Origin: Bacteroidota bacterium
Lineage (GTDB): Bacteria; Bacteroidota; Bacteroidia; Cytophagales; Cytophagaceae
Reading direction: 5' to 3'
Assembly: GCA_023458555.1 (NCBI GenBank)
Contig: JAEWYS010000016.1
Coordinates: 146,574 to 210,573 of the forward strand
DNA: 64,000 nt
The position numbers and the translations under genes were made by a program. The notes under the pieces were generated by a model, which searched no databases, had not been told where the DNA came from, and was given only the letters and a program-made list of their open reading frames with translations. Shown here piece after piece: positions 62,406-64,000 of the stretch (its first letter is position 1; each line of letters opens with the position of its first letter).

Positions 62406-63692
62406 ATGGCTGTAGATGTTTTGTTAGGACTTCAGTGGGGAGATGAAGGCAAAGGCAAGATCGTAGATTTCCTTGCGCCTAAATATCAGGTTGTCGCAAG
62501 ATTTCAGGGAGGTCCTAATGCCGGACATACACTTGAGTTCGATGGGATAAAACATGTATTACATCAGATTCCGTCCGGGATTTTCCATAATAATATTGCT
62601 AATGTAATTGGCAACGGAGTTGTGCTGGATCCGGTTATTTTTAAGACCGAAATCGAGAAGCTCAGGACCTTTTCAATTGATTTCAGAAGTAATCTTTTTA
62701 TCTCTAAAAAAGCGCAGCTGATTCTGCCTAGTCATCGTTTGCTGGATGCTGCATACGAAAAATCCAAAGGTGATAAGAAAATTGGCTCTACCCTCAAAGG
62801 GATAGGGCCGACATATCAGGACAAAATTGCCAGAGTTGGTATCAGGGTAGGGGATATTCTTCTTGATAATTTTAAAGAGAAGTATCAGAAGCTGACAGAT
62901 CATCATAAAACGATCCTGGACTTTTTCCATTTTGATTATGCGACTCTTGAGGAATCTGAAAAAGTATTCTTTGAGGCAATTGACTTTCTTAAGACATTTA
63001 ATCTGGTTGAAAGCGAATACTTTATCAATGACTGCTTAAGCCAGAATAAAACGGTGCTTGCCGAGGGAGCTCAGGGATCTTTGCTGGATATTGATTTCGG
63101 GTCATATCCTTATGTTACTTCTTCCAATACTATGGTGGCAGGAGCATGTACCGGTCTGGGGATCGCTCCCTCAAAGATTGGCAGGGTAATCGGGATTTTT
63201 AAAGCATATTGTACAAGAGTAGGTAGCGGACCTTTTCCCACAGAACTCAATAATGAGGAAGGTGAGACCCTCCGGAAGGAAGGAAATGAATTCGGATCTA
63301 CGACGGGCAGAGCCCGAAGATGTGGATGGCTTGATCTGGTAGCGTTGAAGTACGCTGTAATGCTGAATGGGGCTACCGAGCTCTGGATGATGAAAGTTGA
63401 TGTGCTCAACAGTTTTGAGGAAATCAAAATATGTCATCAGTACAAGCTGAAGGATGGTTCGCTTGTTGATTCATTGCCTTATGATATTGATCAGGAGGAT
63501 ATCACACCGATCTATGAGACATTTGAAGGCTGGAATGATACACTTGAGGATTGCTCATCTTTTTCAGATCTTCCACAGCAACTGCTAGCCTATATAGCCT
63601 ATATTGAAGCTCAGTTGGGGATACCGGTTAAGGTTATTTCTGTTGGTCCTGATAGAAAACAGACAATATTGAAAGAATCAGTGCTTGTATAA
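62406..63692 (+). CDS. purA: Adenylosuccinate synthetase
   Basis: 428 residues. GTP-dependent synthesis of adenylosuccinate from IMP and aspartate in AMP biosynthesis; cytoplasmic. The P-loop-like LGLQWGDEGKGKIVDFLA, the conserved GGPNAGHTL, GIGPTYQDK, EGAQGSLLDIDFGSYPYVTSSN and TGRARRCGWLD are all present. Normal family length. Last gene of the rel-fur-STAS-purA run. Confidence 0.97.
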   Translation: MAVDVLLGLQWGDEGKGKIVDFLAPKYQVVARFQGGPNAGHTLEFDGIKHVLHQIPSGIFHNNIANVIGNGVVLDPVIFKTEIEKLRTFSIDFRSNLFISKKAQLILPSHRLLDAAYEKSKGDKKIGSTLKGIGPTYQDKIARVGIRVGDILLDNFKEKYQKLTDHHKTILDFFHFDYATLEESEKVFFEAIDFLKTFNLVESEYFINDCLSQNKTVLAEGAQGSLLDIDFGSYPYVTSSNTMVAGACTGLGIAPSKIGRVIGIFKAYCTRVGSGPFPTELNNEEGETLRKEGNEFGSTTGRARRCGWLDLVALKYAVMLNGATELWMMKVDVLNSFEEIKICHQYKLKDGSLVDSLPYDIDQEDITPIYETFEGWNDTLEDCSSFSDLPQQLLAYIAYIEAQLGIPVKVISVGPDRKQTILKESVLV

Positions 63693-63703
63693 TAGCCTGG
63701 CTG

Positions 63704-63747
63704 ATAGGTTTTGATAATTTATTTAAAAATATTTTATCAAAACCTAT
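63704..63747 (+). terminator. Hairpin after purA
   Basis: ATAGGTTTTGATAA (63704-63717) pairs perfectly with TTATCAAAACCTAT (63734-63747) around an AT-rich 16-base loop. No T-tract follows directly, so termination is likely but not certain. Confidence 0.55.
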
Positions 63748-63919
63748 TGCAATATCATTTTCTTCTACTACCTTTGCAGTCCCTTCACAGATAGGGAAAC
63801 AACAAAATGCAAACGAGCTTTTGTTCAATTGTTTAAGACTTAGGTTTTGAATTTTGAAATGCTGTAGTCTCCTCTTTTGAAAAGTTAGTCTGGGTTCTAA
63901 AAAAAGATTAGCGAATTAT

Positions 63920-63952
63920 TTTGGAGTTTTGGGATTATTTTTCTTATCTTTG
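63920..63952 (+). promoter_or_regulatory. Promoter reading out of the window
   Basis: TTTTGG (63920ff) and a perfect -7 box TATCTTTG (63945-63952) about 21 bases apart match the Bacteroidota housekeeping promoter. Its gene or RNA starts beyond the right edge. The remaining bases of 63753-64000 contain no gene I can support. Confidence 0.6.
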
Positions 63953-64000
63953 CACCCGCTTTTGTAGGGAACGGGATTTTGCGAAGAGAGGCGGTTAATA

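Overview
The window is a 64 kb piece of a Bacteroidota chromosome. The evidence is many proteins with type IX secretion (T9SS) C-terminal sorting domains, two PorP/SprF-family proteins, SusC/SusD and TonB-dependent receptors, an ExbB-ExbD-ExbD-TonB cassette, TAnnTTTG-type -7 boxes and few Shine-Dalgarno sequences. Order and genus cannot be fixed by eye; a cytophagal, chitinophagal, saprospiral or sphingobacterial lineage would fit.

Layout. 1-5.6 kb: two secreted T9SS proteins sharing a module, the first cut by the window edge. 5.7-14.2 kb: a T9SS unit (M43 metalloprotease, PorP/SprF, PorE-like TPR/propeller/OmpA protein) divergent from a 1475-residue PKD-repeat protein with a type-B sorting domain. 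14.3-15.6 kb: a choloylglycine-hydrolase-family Ntn hydrolase. 16.0-23.3 kb: TonB-dependent receptor, ExbB, two ExbD, TonB, PstS-like lipoprotein, 1-Cys peroxiredoxin. 23.5-27.2 kb: two T9SS cargo genes (one broken by a nonsense codon) and lysA. 27.6-38.6 kb: a long leader containing tRNA-Cys, then SusC, SusD, two DoxX-like membrane proteins, a FAD oxidoreductase and a YeiH/UPF0324 exporter. 38.6-40.8 kb: REP-like palindromic repeats around a GIY-YIG nuclease gene and a frameshifted KilA-N gene. 40.9-45.4 kb: a SAM-riboswitch-led operon starting with a PLP-fold MetY-like protein that has lost its catalytic lysine. 45.5-54.1 kb: ABC-F protein, T9SS cargo including a DUF5060/Ig-repeat protein, a second PorP, DoxX. 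54.4-63.7 kb: housekeeping genes (usp, clpX, clpP, tig, tRNA-Leu, rel, fur, a STAS gene, purA).

The most interesting signal is in the leaders. Three transcription units (receptor/TonB, SusCD/DoxX/YeiH, and riboswitch/MetY-like) carry a related AT-rich motif around TCTATAGA, with a 16-base version nearly identical in two of them. All three also have very short ORFs rich in cysteine codons: one ends in Cys-Cys-Cys-stop just after the SAM riboswitch, and one ends C-I-C-C-I-F-C-stop just downstream of a tRNA-Cys gene and upstream of susC. A fourth such ORF overlaps a terminator between the receptor and exbB. Poly-cysteine leader ORFs are known as cysteine-responsive attenuators in mycobacteria. 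I infer that this window holds a cysteine/sulfur-responsive regulon with candidate organosulfur-uptake operons in a Bacteroidota. The ORFs, riboswitch and motif are visible in the sequence; the sulfur function is inference.

The second notable signal is a REPIN-like repeat family: imperfect palindromes with covarying stems, in inverted pairs. Two 131-bp direct copies flank a GIY-YIG nuclease gene, resembling the REP/RAYT arrangement but with a different nuclease.
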